Shown here piece by piece: positions 16,175 through 25,373 of a DNA stretch of 64,000 nt. How positions within the stretch are numbered: the first letter of the stretch is position 1; each line of letters starts with the position of its first letter. Under the pieces are notes generated by a model. That model searched no databases, was not told the origin of the DNA, and worked only from the letters and a program-made list of their open reading frames with translations. This stretch comes from Geomonas subterranea (GTDB lineage Bacteria; Desulfobacterota; Desulfuromonadia; Geobacterales; Geobacteraceae), in assembly GCF_019063845.1 (NCBI RefSeq), contig NZ_CP077683.1:4518501-4582500 (forward strand). The letters run 5' to 3'. A program made the position numbers and the translations under genes.

Positions 16175-17764
16175 TTGACTAAGGTGGCTTCTTTACAAAA
16201 GCGGTTCGCATTTAAACTCGGAGCCAATGTTTTCGGGATCCTTTTGGGTTTGGTAACCATGTCTTTCGTGCCGCGGGTACTTGGCCCGGAGCAGTTCGGG
16301 AAGTTTGAGTTCATCACCAACAACTTCAAACTCATCTTTGATACGCTGGCGCTGCAAGTACCCGTGGCTTACTTCAACTGGGTATCTCGGAAAGGACATA
16401 AGGAAGACACTGATCTCGCTACGGGAGCAACTTTTTATTTTTCACTGGCCATAGCCACACTGTTTGCTCTCTTTCTTGCCGTCTCGCACGCGTTCGGACT
16501 CCACGCATGGTTGTGGCCCGATGTCGCACCGGAGTATCTGTGGGCAGCTTTGGCTTTCACCATGGTGACCTTTCTGTACCAGTTTTTGGTCTATCTCTCA
16601 GATGGGAAATCGCTGACTGTGGGGTTGGAGCAGATACGCCTGGTGCAGAACACTCTAAAGTTCGCTGTGCTGGCATTACTGGCAGGGGGAGGCCTGCTCA
16701 CTTTGGGGTCGTACTTGTGGGCACAGGTTGCCGTGGTGGCGGCGACGGTGGCACTATCGGTGAGGTGGCTCTACCGCCAAGATGCATGGCGATTGGCCGC
16801 AATCAGACCATGGAGATTTCCCAAGGAAGAGATACAGAGCTACGGTGCTTTCGTTTGGGATTACGCGCGTCCGCTTACGCTCCTAATGCTCGGCGGTTTT
16901 CTGTTTCTCTATTTCGACCGGTGGTTTCTACAGCTGATCGGTGGTTCCATGCAGCAAGGTTTCTTCGGGCTGTCGGACCGCTTGGGGCAAATTGCTTTTC
17001 TTTTTACTAGTGCCATGACGCCGTTGTTGACTCGGGAGTTTGCCCTGGCCCATGAGGAGAAGGACCATGCAAGGCTGCTAATACTCTTTGAGCGAATAAA
17101 GCTCTTCCTCTTCATAGCAACAGTTGCGAGTTGCTTCCTGTCTGTCCAAAGTGGCAACATAGTAGCTTTGATCGGTGGAGAAAAGTATAAGGGAGCGATC
17201 ATACCTATCGCGCTGATGGCACTGTACCCGATTCACCAGACTTTCGGCCAGCTCAGCGGTGCGTTGATGGTTGCCACTGGGCAGACTGCACTGTATGCCA
17301 GGCTCGGCATCATCATGATGGTGGTAAGCCTGCCCATCACATATTTCTGCATAGCCCCCGTTTCTTTCGCCGTCCCCGGCCTCGCCCTCGGAGCCACAGG
17401 GCTGGCGCTGAAAATGCTGACCTGGCAGTTTGTCGGAACCAACGTCCAGTTGTTCTGCAACACACGGTATCTGCGTACTCCTTTCGCGAAATGGCTAGGC
17501 CTCCAGGTCATGATGGTTGCAGTAATCTATGGGATTGCATATACCTCCCATTTGGTTTCCGGCTACTTCAACCTTACGTGGCTGCTCCCGCTGTTGCAGT
17601 ATCCAGCTGTTAGCGAAAACCTCATCCTGCATTCTTGTCGGCTGATTTCCGCCGGGCTTGTTTACCTCATAGCCATCGCAGGACTGATCTGGATGGTACC
17701 TGGCTTCGCGGGGATCACGCGGAAGGACATTATGGTGAATCCTTTGTCATTGCTGAGGAAATAA
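16175..17764 (+). CDS. Polysaccharide flippase, Wzx/MATE-like
   Basis: A 529-residue membrane protein with about 12-14 hydrophobic segments spread over its length, the layout of the polysaccharide-transporter (Wzx) family. The start FAFKLGANVFGILLGLVTMS followed by FVPRVLGPEQFGKFEFI is typical of O-antigen flippases. It would move lipid-linked glycan units carrying legionaminate to the periplasmic side. TTG 16175 has GAGG 7 bases upstream. No Wzy polymerase or Wzz chain-length protein is visible in the window. Confidence 0.85.
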   Translation: MTKVASLQKRFAFKLGANVFGILLGLVTMSFVPRVLGPEQFGKFEFITNNFKLIFDTLALQVPVAYFNWVSRKGHKEDTDLATGATFYFSLAIATLFALFLAVSHAFGLHAWLWPDVAPEYLWAALAFTMVTFLYQFLVYLSDGKSLTVGLEQIRLVQNTLKFAVLALLAGGGLLTLGSYLWAQVAVVAATVALSVRWLYRQDAWRLAAIRPWRFPKEEIQSYGAFVWDYARPLTLLMLGGFLFLYFDRWFLQLIGGSMQQGFFGLSDRLGQIAFLFTSAMTPLLTREFALAHEEKDHARLLILFERIKLFLFIATVASCFLSVQSGNIVALIGGEKYKGAIIPIALMALYPIHQTFGQLSGALMVATGQTALYARLGIIMMVVSLPITYFCIAPVSFAVPGLALGATGLALKMLTWQFVGTNVQLFCNTRYLRTPFAKWLGLQVMMVAVIYGIAYTSHLVSGYFNLTWLLPLLQYPAVSENLILHSCRLISAGLVYLIAIAGLIWMVPGFAGITRKDIMVNPLSLLRK

Positions 17765-17780
17765 GACAGGTGACGAGCTT

Positions 17781-18995
17781 ATGAAGATAATGCTGTACAC
17801 CGAAACCTATAACCGGGGCGGGATCGATACCTTTATCGCCACGCTGATAAACCACTGGCCGGAGGCCGCGGACGAGTTCGTGCTGGTCTGCAACGAGGAT
17901 TACCCCGGGTTGACGGTGATCCGGCAGAGGCTGCAGCGCCCCTGCAAGGTGGTGACGCACCGGATTCCCACCTACGCGCGCTGGGCGGAGAAGACCCGCG
18001 GCAACAAAGCCCTGGATACCTTACGGGTCTGCTCGTCGCCCTTGTCACGCTACCTCTTCATCGCCTCGGCGACGCGCAGGATCAAAGAGATCCTGCTGCG
18101 CGAGAACTGCGACCGGCTCATGGTGGTGAACGGAGGCTACCCCGGCGCGGATACCTGCCGGGCTGCGGGGATCGCCTGGGGGTGCTACTCGGGCAAGCCG
18201 CAGAGCATTCACAACTTCCATAACCTCGGCACCCCGGCCTCCCGCTGTGCAAAGCTCCAGGAGGACCGGGTCGATGCACTGCTGACCCGCTACACCAAGG
18301 CCTTCGTCACGGTGTCACGTGCGGCGGCGGATTCCCTCGCCGTCCGGCCCCAGATTTACGCCGACCGGGACAAGGTGCGCTTCGTCTACAACGGGCTCGA
18401 CTTCTCCGGGCAGCAGGCGCCCACCACCGACATCCGCCGGGAACTTTCTCTTGCTCCGGACACGCCGCTGTGCCTGATGCTCGGCACCTACGAGGCGAGA
18501 AAAGGGCACAGCTTCCTGCTCCGGGCGTTCAAGAAGGCACTGCAGCGGGTGCCTCAGGCGCGGTTCCTCATCTGCGGACACGGCAGCCCGGAGGAAATAG
18601 ACGCGGTAAGGGAGATGGTGCAGCAACTCGCTATCGGCGGCAACGTCCACGTCCTCGACTTCCGCTCGGACGCCATGCAGATCCTGCAGCAGGCCACCCT
18701 GCTCCTGGTGGGATCCCAGGAATTCGAGTCCTTCGGGCTTACCTGCGTGGAGGCGATGGCGCAGCGTGTCCCGGTGCTGGCGACCAGGGTGGGGGGGCTT
18801 CCCGAGGTGGTGCAGGATGGCGACGGCGGCTTCACCTTCGCCAGGGACGACGTCGACGGCTACGCCGCGCAGATGGTGCAACTGCTCCTCGACAAGGATC
18901 TGCACACCGAGCAGGGGCGCAAGGGATTCGAACGCTACCGCAGACTTTTCACCGCGCAAAGGATGACAGAGGAATATGCAAAACTCATCAGGTAA
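17781..18995 (+). CDS. Family 4 glycosyltransferase
   Basis: A 404-residue GT-B enzyme. The first lobe begins MLYTETYNRGGIDTFIATLI; the second holds PLCLMLGTYEARKGHSFLLR near residue 230 and the donor-site segment GSQEFESFGLTCVEAMAQRV near residue 312, with the E-x7-E pattern. GC content rises sharply from here on compared with the legionaminate genes, so the locus may be a patchwork. It overlaps the next gene by 20 bp. Substrate unknown. Confidence 0.87.
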   Translation: MKIMLYTETYNRGGIDTFIATLINHWPEAADEFVLVCNEDYPGLTVIRQRLQRPCKVVTHRIPTYARWAEKTRGNKALDTLRVCSSPLSRYLFIASATRRIKEILLRENCDRLMVVNGGYPGADTCRAAGIAWGCYSGKPQSIHNFHNLGTPASRCAKLQEDRVDALLTRYTKAFVTVSRAAADSLAVRPQIYADRDKVRFVYNGLDFSGQQAPTTDIRRELSLAPDTPLCLMLGTYEARKGHSFLLRAFKKALQRVPQARFLICGHGSPEEIDAVREMVQQLAIGGNVHVLDFRSDAMQILQQATLLLVGSQEFESFGLTCVEAMAQRVPVLATRVGGLPEVVQDGDGGFTFARDDVDGYAAQMVQLLLDKDLHTEQGRKGFERYRRLFTAQRMTEEYAKLIR

Positions 18996-19920
18996 CGACG
19001 CGGCGCAGCAGCAGGGGGTTCTCTTCAGCGTCGTCATTCCCGCCTACAATTCCGCGCCCTTCATCGCAAAGGCGCTCGATTCCGTTCGCGCCCAGACCCT
19101 GACCGATTACGAAGTGGTGATCACCAACGACGGGTCGAAGGACGAGACGGTGCAGGTGATCGAGGAGTACGCCCGGCGTCACCCGGACTACCCGGTAAAG
19201 CTCGCCAGCCAGCAGAACAAGGGGATCGGCGGCGCGCGCAACAACGGCATCTTCCGCTCCACCGGCCGCTTCATCGCCTTTCTCGACGCCGACGACTTCT
19301 GGCATCCGACCAAGCTGGAGCGTATGGCCGCGCTGCTGACACAGAAGCCCCTGATCGACGTCGCCTACCATGACGAGATCGAGGTCGCCTCTGACGGGAC
19401 CAGGCGTCCGCTTTCCTATGACGAGGTTCGGGCGCCGGCCTACCAGGACCTGCTCTTTCGCGGCAACCGGCTTTCCACCTCGGCTACCGTGGTCCGTCGG
19501 GAACTGGCGCAAGCCATCGGCGGCTTCTCCGAAAACCTCGAATTCAACAGCGCCGAGGATTACGAGTTCTGGCTGCGGCTGGCCCGCGCCGGAGCCCGCT
19601 TCGCCCATCTCCCGGAAGTCCTTGGTGAGTACCATCGGGTGGAAGGAAGCATCACCCAGAAGATTGAGTACCACCACCGCAACATCTTCAACGTGGTGAG
19701 CTACCACCTGGAGCTGCTGCGCGCCGACGGCACCTGTCAGCCGGCATTCCTGGACCGCATGTACCGTCGCAAGAAGGCGGAGCACCTCGCGACGCTCGGG
19801 CGCGCCTTGGCCGGCGCCGGTGCCAAGGCAGAGGGGCTTCGGGTTCACTGGGAGGCGATGCGGGTGGATCCCCTGTGCCTGAAGATCTATACGAAGCTGG
19901 TGAGAACGCTTTTGTCATGA
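18976..19920 (+). CDS. Family 2 glycosyltransferase
   Basis: A 314-residue GT-A enzyme: FSVVIPAYNSAPFIAKALDS at the N-terminus, TNDGSKDET near residue 52 and the metal-binding DADD in IAFLDADDFWHPTKL near residue 100. NSAEDYEFWLRLARAG near residue 195 is the usual acceptor-side ED motif. No membrane anchor, so it probably works on a lipid-linked intermediate at the inner membrane. Starts within the end of the preceding glycosyltransferase. Confidence 0.87.
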   Translation: MQNSSGNDAAQQQGVLFSVVIPAYNSAPFIAKALDSVRAQTLTDYEVVITNDGSKDETVQVIEEYARRHPDYPVKLASQQNKGIGGARNNGIFRSTGRFIAFLDADDFWHPTKLERMAALLTQKPLIDVAYHDEIEVASDGTRRPLSYDEVRAPAYQDLLFRGNRLSTSATVVRRELAQAIGGFSENLEFNSAEDYEFWLRLARAGARFAHLPEVLGEYHRVEGSITQKIEYHHRNIFNVVSYHLELLRADGTCQPAFLDRMYRRKKAEHLATLGRALAGAGAKAEGLRVHWEAMRVDPLCLKIYTKLVRTLLS

Positions 19921-20936
19921 CGGCAAACCTGCTGGTCGACATGGTGCACGGCAGCGGCCTGCACCGGCTCTTCGCCCCCTTTTACGGCGGCCATACCTCG
20001 GTGCTGCTCCTGCACCGGGTGCTGCCCGGCCCGCAGCGTGGACTCCCGTCGGACAACCTGAAGGTTACGCCGGAGTTTCTCGATGCGTTCGTTTCCGGCA
20101 GGCAAAAGGAGGGGTGGCGGTTCATTTCGCTCGACCACCTGGTGCAGGACTTCGATGACTGCGTGGCGCACGGCCGGAACATGGTGCTCACGCTGGATGA
20201 CGGCTATCGCGACAACTTCGACCATGCCTGGCCGATCTTCTCAAGCCATGGGGTCCCTTTTACCGTCTACGTCGCCAACTCCTTTCCGGCTGGGACGGCT
20301 GACTTCTGGTGGTACACCCTGGAGGAGATGCTCCTCGTGCACCGCCGCATCGAACTGGAGTACCGGGAACAGCGCACAACGCTGGATCTTGTCGATCCCA
20401 GGAGCGCCTTCATCGCCTTCAAGGCGGTCTATCAACCCCTTCCGGCGCAGGACCAGGCTGAGCTGATGGCGGGGCTGCGAGAGCGTTACCCGCTCCCCGT
20501 CGCGCAGGAGAGACTGGCCATGACGTGGGACGAGGTTCGAGCCCTTGCGGCGGACGAACTTTGCAGCATCGGCTGCCACACGCTAAGCCATCGCAGTCTC
20601 GCGCCCCTGCCGCGGGACGAGGCCTTCCGTGAGCTGGTCGACTCGCGCGTGGAGCTCGAGCGCGAAACCGGTTGCCCCGTGCGCCATCTCGCCTATCCGT
20701 ACGGCAAGGCGGTGGACGCCGGACGACGCGAGGAGGAACTGGCGCGGGATGCGGGTTTCCAAAGTGCCGTGACCACACGCATCGGCAATCTCCACGCCGG
20801 ACATCGGGAGCATCCGCTCATGCTCCCCCGCATCCCGCTCTACGAGGGGGGGAAGAACGGCAAGCTGAGCGAGATCTTCCTCTCCGGCATGTACAGCGCC
20901 GTCACCAACGGATTCAGAAAGGTCGTCACCTATTGA
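19917..20936 (+). CDS. Polysaccharide deacetylase (NodB/CE4 family)
   Basis: A 339-residue carbohydrate esterase. The metal-binding Asp pair is in MVLTLDDGYRDNFDHAW near residue 90 and the His pair in IGCHTLSHRSLAP near residue 220, the first and second CE4 motifs; HLAYPYGKAVDAG follows. An early LLLHRVL supports the assignment. It would remove N-acetyl groups from a glycan precursor. I chose ATG 19917 in an ATGA overlap; the frame is open from 19875 inside the upstream gene. No signal peptide was seen, so it may act before export. Confidence 0.84.
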   Translation: MTANLLVDMVHGSGLHRLFAPFYGGHTSVLLLHRVLPGPQRGLPSDNLKVTPEFLDAFVSGRQKEGWRFISLDHLVQDFDDCVAHGRNMVLTLDDGYRDNFDHAWPIFSSHGVPFTVYVANSFPAGTADFWWYTLEEMLLVHRRIELEYREQRTTLDLVDPRSAFIAFKAVYQPLPAQDQAELMAGLRERYPLPVAQERLAMTWDEVRALAADELCSIGCHTLSHRSLAPLPRDEAFRELVDSRVELERETGCPVRHLAYPYGKAVDAGRREEELARDAGFQSAVTTRIGNLHAGHREHPLMLPRIPLYEGGKNGKLSEIFLSGMYSAVTNGFRKVVTY

Positions 20937-22012
20937 TCAAGCGGACGCCTGAAATAAAACTGCCGGGACTTGTGCAGCTTTTCCTGAGCGGCACAGCCTG
21001 CCAGGGGGACGAGCGGACCGGCTACACGGGGTACGCCCGCTTCGCGCTCTTGAATCTGCTGAAGGTGCTCGGCCTGGGGCGCGGCGACCGCATCCTGCTC
21101 CCCGCCTATATCTGCGACGTGGTGCTGCTGCCGCTGGCCGAGTTGGGGATCGAGCCGGTCTACTACGGAGTGACCCAGGATTTTCAGGTGGAGTGGGACA
21201 GCGTCGAGGTGAAGCCCGGCAGCCGCGCTTTCATCTCGGTGAACTACTTCGGGGTGAGCCAGGACTTTACCGCCATCGCCGACTACTGTGCCGCCCACAA
21301 CCTGGTCTGGGTGAACGACAACGCGCACGGTTTCGCCAGCTCGCTTGGAGGCAAAAGCCTCGAGGAGTTCGGCGACTTCTCCTTCACCTCGTTCCGGAAG
21401 GTGCTGGGATCCGTCAACGGCGCCCGGGTCAGGATCAACAACGACCGATACCTGCCGCTGAAGGGAGAACTGGACCGGCTGAACGGGGCTGCGCCGCCGG
21501 AGTCGCGCCAGCGCTACCTCGCCTCCGCCACGCTGCGCACCGCAGGTATCCGGCTGCGCGCGCTCCCGGACTTCTCCGACCCCCGCGGGTTTTGCGACGA
21601 TGACGTCAAGGCGCACCAGGCTGATGTTCTGGCATTGAAGCAACTGGCCGCGAGCGACCAGGACCGGATCCGGCAGCGCCGGCGCCAGCTGTACCAAACC
21701 CTGGAGCTGTTCCTGCTGGCGAACGGCGGCAAGGAGATGCTGCCGCTCCCCCGGCTTTTGCGGGAAGGAAACTCGCCGCTGGTTTTGCCTGTCGTCACGC
21801 AGGACCGCAACAGCTGGCTCGGGCTTATGAGCGCTGCCCGCCGGCACGGCCTCGATCTGCACACCTGGCCCTCGCTCCCGCCGACGGTGCTGGACCACGA
21901 TGTTTGCGGCGCCGCCACCCTCTGGGGGCGGATGCTCTATCTCCCGCTCCACCAGGATCTGGAGCCGGAAAGTTATCTGCCGCTACTGCAAAAGGTGCTT
22001 GATGCAGCTTGA
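20933..22012 (+). CDS. DegT/DnrJ-fold PLP-dependent protein
   Basis: A 359-residue protein with the DegT/DnrJ/EryC1 layout: GYARFALLNLLKVLGLGRGD and RILLPAYICDVVLLPLAELG for the cofactor phosphate region, VWVNDNAHGFASSLGG near residue 122 where the family has an acid-rich motif, and the likely Schiff-base lysine in TSFRKVLGSVNG near residue 155. It is more divergent than legC and may be an aminotransferase or a lyase-type member. The TTG at 20933 overlaps the deacetylase stop by 4 bp; the frame is open upstream but is antisense-like there. Confidence 0.7.
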   Translation: MIKRTPEIKLPGLVQLFLSGTACQGDERTGYTGYARFALLNLLKVLGLGRGDRILLPAYICDVVLLPLAELGIEPVYYGVTQDFQVEWDSVEVKPGSRAFISVNYFGVSQDFTAIADYCAAHNLVWVNDNAHGFASSLGGKSLEEFGDFSFTSFRKVLGSVNGARVRINNDRYLPLKGELDRLNGAAPPESRQRYLASATLRTAGIRLRALPDFSDPRGFCDDDVKAHQADVLALKQLAASDQDRIRQRRRQLYQTLELFLLANGGKEMLPLPRLLREGNSPLVLPVVTQDRNSWLGLMSAARRHGLDLHTWPSLPPTVLDHDVCGAATLWGRMLYLPLHQDLEPESYLPLLQKVLDAA

Positions 22013-23087
22013 AGTGATCGACAACGAAAAAGGGCTTCTGGACCTGGGGCCGGAGTGGGAGGCGCTGGAGCGGAGATCGCCGGCGCATCTGTTCCAGAAC
22101 CACCGTCTGCTGGCGAACTGGTACCTTCGCGCCGGCAAGGCGGGTGGTGCGGTCCCGGCCGTCATCGTCGGACGCGAGGACGGCGCCGTTCGCGCCATAT
22201 TCCCGGGCTGCATCATCGCCAAGGGAGGGGTGCGCATCCTGACCTGGCTGGGCGGGTTCTTCATCGTGGACTACGGCGACGTGCTCATCGACCCGGCCTG
22301 CTCAACACCCCTCGACGAGTTCCTGCGCGAGGCGCTGCTCCGGCTCAAGAAGAAAGGCGGCTATCATGTCGGCTACTTCCAAAACATGCGCCACGACGCG
22401 CTGGCCTACCCCTATTTCAGCCGTGAGTTCAGGTTCTTCCGGGGTGATGTCGCTCCATTTATCGAACTGCAGGGTGGTTTCGAGCCGTATCTCGATTCGC
22501 TGAAGCGCTTCCGCAAGAAACAGAAATCGGACACGCTGCGCCAGATCAAGCGGCTGGAGGAGCTGGGCGAACTTGTTTTCAGCGTGGTGCCGGGCGCGGA
22601 GCCCCGGGCGGGCGAGGTGCTGGAGGCTTTCCTGGAGCAGAAGCGCTGGCGTTTCCAGGTTTCGGGCGTGCACGGGGTGCTCTGCAAGCCCGGCTACGAG
22701 GAGTTCTACCGCCAAGAGGTGCGCCTGAACCCGAACCTCCACCTCTGCTGCCTGACGCTGAACGGGGAGATCATCGCGACGCACCTCGGTTACCTCTACA
22801 AGAACAGGCTCTACTTCGTGATGCCCACCTATGATCATCGCTACGGCAAATATTCGCCGGGGCGTGTGCTGACCTACTACCTGATCCGGCACTGTTTCGA
22901 GCAGGGGGTGGAACTCTTCGATTTCTGCATCGGCCCCGAGGAGTACAAGTACGAGTGGACCGACCGCGACGTCCCCATCACCAGCTTCGTGAGCGACGAC
23001 ATCGCCGGCCGGCTGTTCCTCGGGGTCAAGAAGGCGAAGATCAAGGCGGACGAACTGTTGAAGCGCATCAAGGGAGTCAAGGGATGA
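22002..23087 (+). CDS. GNAT/FemAB-like (CelD/BcsL-type) acyltransferase
   Basis: A 361-residue protein with the double-GNAT arrangement of CelD/FemAB-like enzymes found in exopolysaccharide loci. Recognisable parts are KRFRKKQKSDTLRQIKRLEE near residue 165, HLCCLTLNGEIIATHLGYLY near residue 245, and the end motif GVELFDFCIGPEEYKYEWTD near residue 305. Likely transfers an acyl or aminoacyl group to a glycan or lipid carrier. ATG 22002 follows AAAGGTG and overlaps the previous gene by 11 bp. The exact substrate cannot be read from the sequence. Confidence 0.72.
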   Translation: MQLEVIDNEKGLLDLGPEWEALERRSPAHLFQNHRLLANWYLRAGKAGGAVPAVIVGREDGAVRAIFPGCIIAKGGVRILTWLGGFFIVDYGDVLIDPACSTPLDEFLREALLRLKKKGGYHVGYFQNMRHDALAYPYFSREFRFFRGDVAPFIELQGGFEPYLDSLKRFRKKQKSDTLRQIKRLEELGELVFSVVPGAEPRAGEVLEAFLEQKRWRFQVSGVHGVLCKPGYEEFYRQEVRLNPNLHLCCLTLNGEIIATHLGYLYKNRLYFVMPTYDHRYGKYSPGRVLTYYLIRHCFEQGVELFDFCIGPEEYKYEWTDRDVPITSFVSDDIAGRLFLGVKKAKIKADELLKRIKGVKG

Positions 23088-24058
23088 GCGAGAGGCGAAC
23101 CGCCGCCACGGTTTCCGTGATCATCGCGGCCTACAACGCGGAAAAGTACATCGCGCACGCGGTCGACAGCGTCCTGGCGCAGAGCTATCCCTGCGTCGAG
23201 TGCATCGTGGTCGATGACGGCTCCACCGACGGGACCGCGGAGATCGTCAAGGGGTACGGGAGCCGGGTGCGCTACCTGTACCAGCAAAACGCGGAGCGGT
23301 CCGCCGCGCGCAATAACGGCATGAGGGAGGCACGCGGCGAACTCATCTCCTTCCTTGATGCCGACGACCTGCTGGCGCCGGAGAAGTTGGCCGAGCAGGC
23401 GGCCTTTCTGGCAGAGCATCCGGAGTACGACGTCGCCTACTCGAGGGTCAGCTATTTCAATGATAAGGACGGCTCCAGCTTCACGCCGCAGCGCAGAACC
23501 CCCAGCGGCGACATCGTGGCCGACCTCTTGTACGGCAACTTCATCACCATCCACTCGCCGCTCATCCGCCGCGATGCGGCGCTGCGGGGCGGCGGATTCG
23601 ACCCCGCCTGCAACCGTTACGAGGACTGGGACTTCCTGCTGCGCCTGGCGCTCGCAGGGGCGAAGTTCGGGTTTCAGGACCGCCTGCACGCCAAGGTGCG
23701 GCTCCATCCCGGCAACACCATCGGAGACCAGGTGAAGATGTTCGAGGCGAAGCTGCGGGTCGCGGAACGGATCGCGGAGGTGTACGCTGCCGAGCTGAAG
23801 CGGCGCTCGGTCGATGTGCGGGGGCTCGTCGCCTTCCACCAGGCGGATTACGGCCGGATTCTGGTGCTGGCGGGGCGGGGCGCGGAAGGTAGGGCGCTGA
23901 TCCGCGAGGCGGTGCGCATCCCGTTCCCGAACCGTAAGATATTCGTCGTCTTCGGTCTTGCCGCCGGACTCTTCGGCTCCGGAATCCTGGTGGCGGCGCA
24001 ACAGCTGTACGACCGGGTGGTCAAGGGCAAGCGGGCCGCCAAGGGAGGGAGCGCGTGA
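23084..24058 (+). CDS. Family 2 glycosyltransferase
   Basis: A 324-residue GT-A enzyme with VSVIIAAYNAEKYIAHAVDS near residue 8, DDGSTDGT near residue 45, DADDLLAPEKLAEQ near residue 90 and RYEDWDFLLRLALAG near residue 178. A hydrophobic patch near the C-terminus (IFVVFGLAAGLFGSGILVAA) may touch the membrane. The ATG at 23084 makes a 4-bp overlap with the preceding gene, and its stop overlaps the next GTG. Confidence 0.86.
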   Translation: MSERRTAATVSVIIAAYNAEKYIAHAVDSVLAQSYPCVECIVVDDGSTDGTAEIVKGYGSRVRYLYQQNAERSAARNNGMREARGELISFLDADDLLAPEKLAEQAAFLAEHPEYDVAYSRVSYFNDKDGSSFTPQRRTPSGDIVADLLYGNFITIHSPLIRRDAALRGGGFDPACNRYEDWDFLLRLALAGAKFGFQDRLHAKVRLHPGNTIGDQVKMFEAKLRVAERIAEVYAAELKRRSVDVRGLVAFHQADYGRILVLAGRGAEGRALIREAVRIPFPNRKIFVVFGLAAGLFGSGILVAAQQLYDRVVKGKRAAKGGSA

Positions 24059-25248
24059 AAGTCGTCTTCATCGCACCGTTCGGCATCCGTCCCAAGGGGA
24101 CCGTGCTCGCCCGCATGGTGCCGCTGGCCGTGGAACTGCAGCGGCGCGGCCACGAGGCGGTCATCGTCGCGCCCCCATACACCAACCCTGAAAGCTCCGG
24201 CACGGTTGAGGTCGTACGCGGCGTGCCGGTCAAGAACATCGTCCTGGGACCGAAGCACAAGGCTGTGGCCGCCCCCTTTCTCGCCTGGCGCCTGTTCCGC
24301 GCCGCCCTGGCCGAAAAGCCGGACCTGGTGCACCTTTTTAAGCCCAAAGGGTACGGCGGGCTGACCGCGATGCTCCAGCTTTGCTGCGAACGGCTGGGCA
24401 TCCGCATGCCGCCGCTCTTTCTCGACACCGATGACTGGGAAGGGAAGGGGGGCATGAACGACCAGCTGCAGTACTCGGCGGCGGAGCGGCAGCTCTACGC
24501 TTTCCAGGAGCAGTGGCTGCCGCCGCGCGTGCGGGGGGTGACGGTGGCGAGCCGGATGCTGGAGGAACTGCACCTGCAGATGGGCATCCCACGGGAGCGG
24601 CTGCTCTACCTCCCGAACTGTGTCGATGACACCCCCGCCGGGGACGGCGAAAAGATCCGGCGGCGCTTGGGCATCGCGCCGGAGACCCCGGTGCTTTTGC
24701 TCTACACGCGCTTCTTCGAGTTCAGCCAGGAGAAGCTGCACCTCATCTTTGCAGAGGCCCGGCGCCGCGTCCCTGGCGTCAGGTTCCTCGTGGTGGGTAA
24801 GGGGAGGCATGGGGAGGAGGCGGAGCTGCTCGCGGCCGCCCGCGCGGACGGTTTCGAGGATGCGCTGATAGTGGCGGGGTGGATTGAACCGGCCGAACTC
24901 CCTGATTACCTCGCTGTAGCCGATCTTGCCATCTACCCCTTTGCCGACACGCTTTTGAACCGCTGCAAGTGTCCGGCGAAGCTCACCGAGCTCTTGCGCG
25001 CCGGCGTCCCCGTGGTGGCCGACGCGGTCGGCCAGATCAACGAGTATATTGTGCATGAGCGTAGCGGAGTGCTGTGCGACGCGGATGACTGGCAGGGGAT
25101 GGTCGAGCGGACCGTGGAGCTTCTCCACGACCCGGCGCGACGCGAGGCCATCGGCAGGGAGGGGCGGCGCTACCTGCTGGAGCAGTTCAGGTGGAATATG
25201 TTTGCCGAGAAACTTGAATTGTTTTATAAATATCCGATTGGCCGCTAG
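24055..25248 (+). CDS. Family 4 glycosyltransferase
   Basis: A 397-residue GT-B enzyme: VVFIAPFGIRPKGTVLARMV at the N-terminus, VLLLYTRFFEFSQEKLHLIF near residue 215 starting the donor lobe, and TLLNRCKCPAKLTELLRAG near residue 300 for the E-rich donor site. LFLDTDDWEGKGG near residue 125 is unusual and may line the acceptor site. GTG 24055 has GGGAGGGA upstream. Last glycosyltransferase of the run; a 125-bp gap follows. Confidence 0.85.
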   Translation: MKVVFIAPFGIRPKGTVLARMVPLAVELQRRGHEAVIVAPPYTNPESSGTVEVVRGVPVKNIVLGPKHKAVAAPFLAWRLFRAALAEKPDLVHLFKPKGYGGLTAMLQLCCERLGIRMPPLFLDTDDWEGKGGMNDQLQYSAAERQLYAFQEQWLPPRVRGVTVASRMLEELHLQMGIPRERLLYLPNCVDDTPAGDGEKIRRRLGIAPETPVLLLYTRFFEFSQEKLHLIFAEARRRVPGVRFLVVGKGRHGEEAELLAAARADGFEDALIVAGWIEPAELPDYLAVADLAIYPFADTLLNRCKCPAKLTELLRAGVPVVADAVGQINEYIVHERSGVLCDADDWQGMVERTVELLHDPARREAIGREGRRYLLEQFRWNMFAEKLELFYKYPIGR

Positions 25249-25373
25249 GTCCCGTTGGTTTCCCGCTGCCAAGGCCGCTGTTGGAATCCCCGAAGGTGCC
25301 CGCCCATCGGCTTCATTTCACATCGATAAATAAATCACGCTGCAGCCGTGTGGGTTTTTCCCGGAGAGCATGT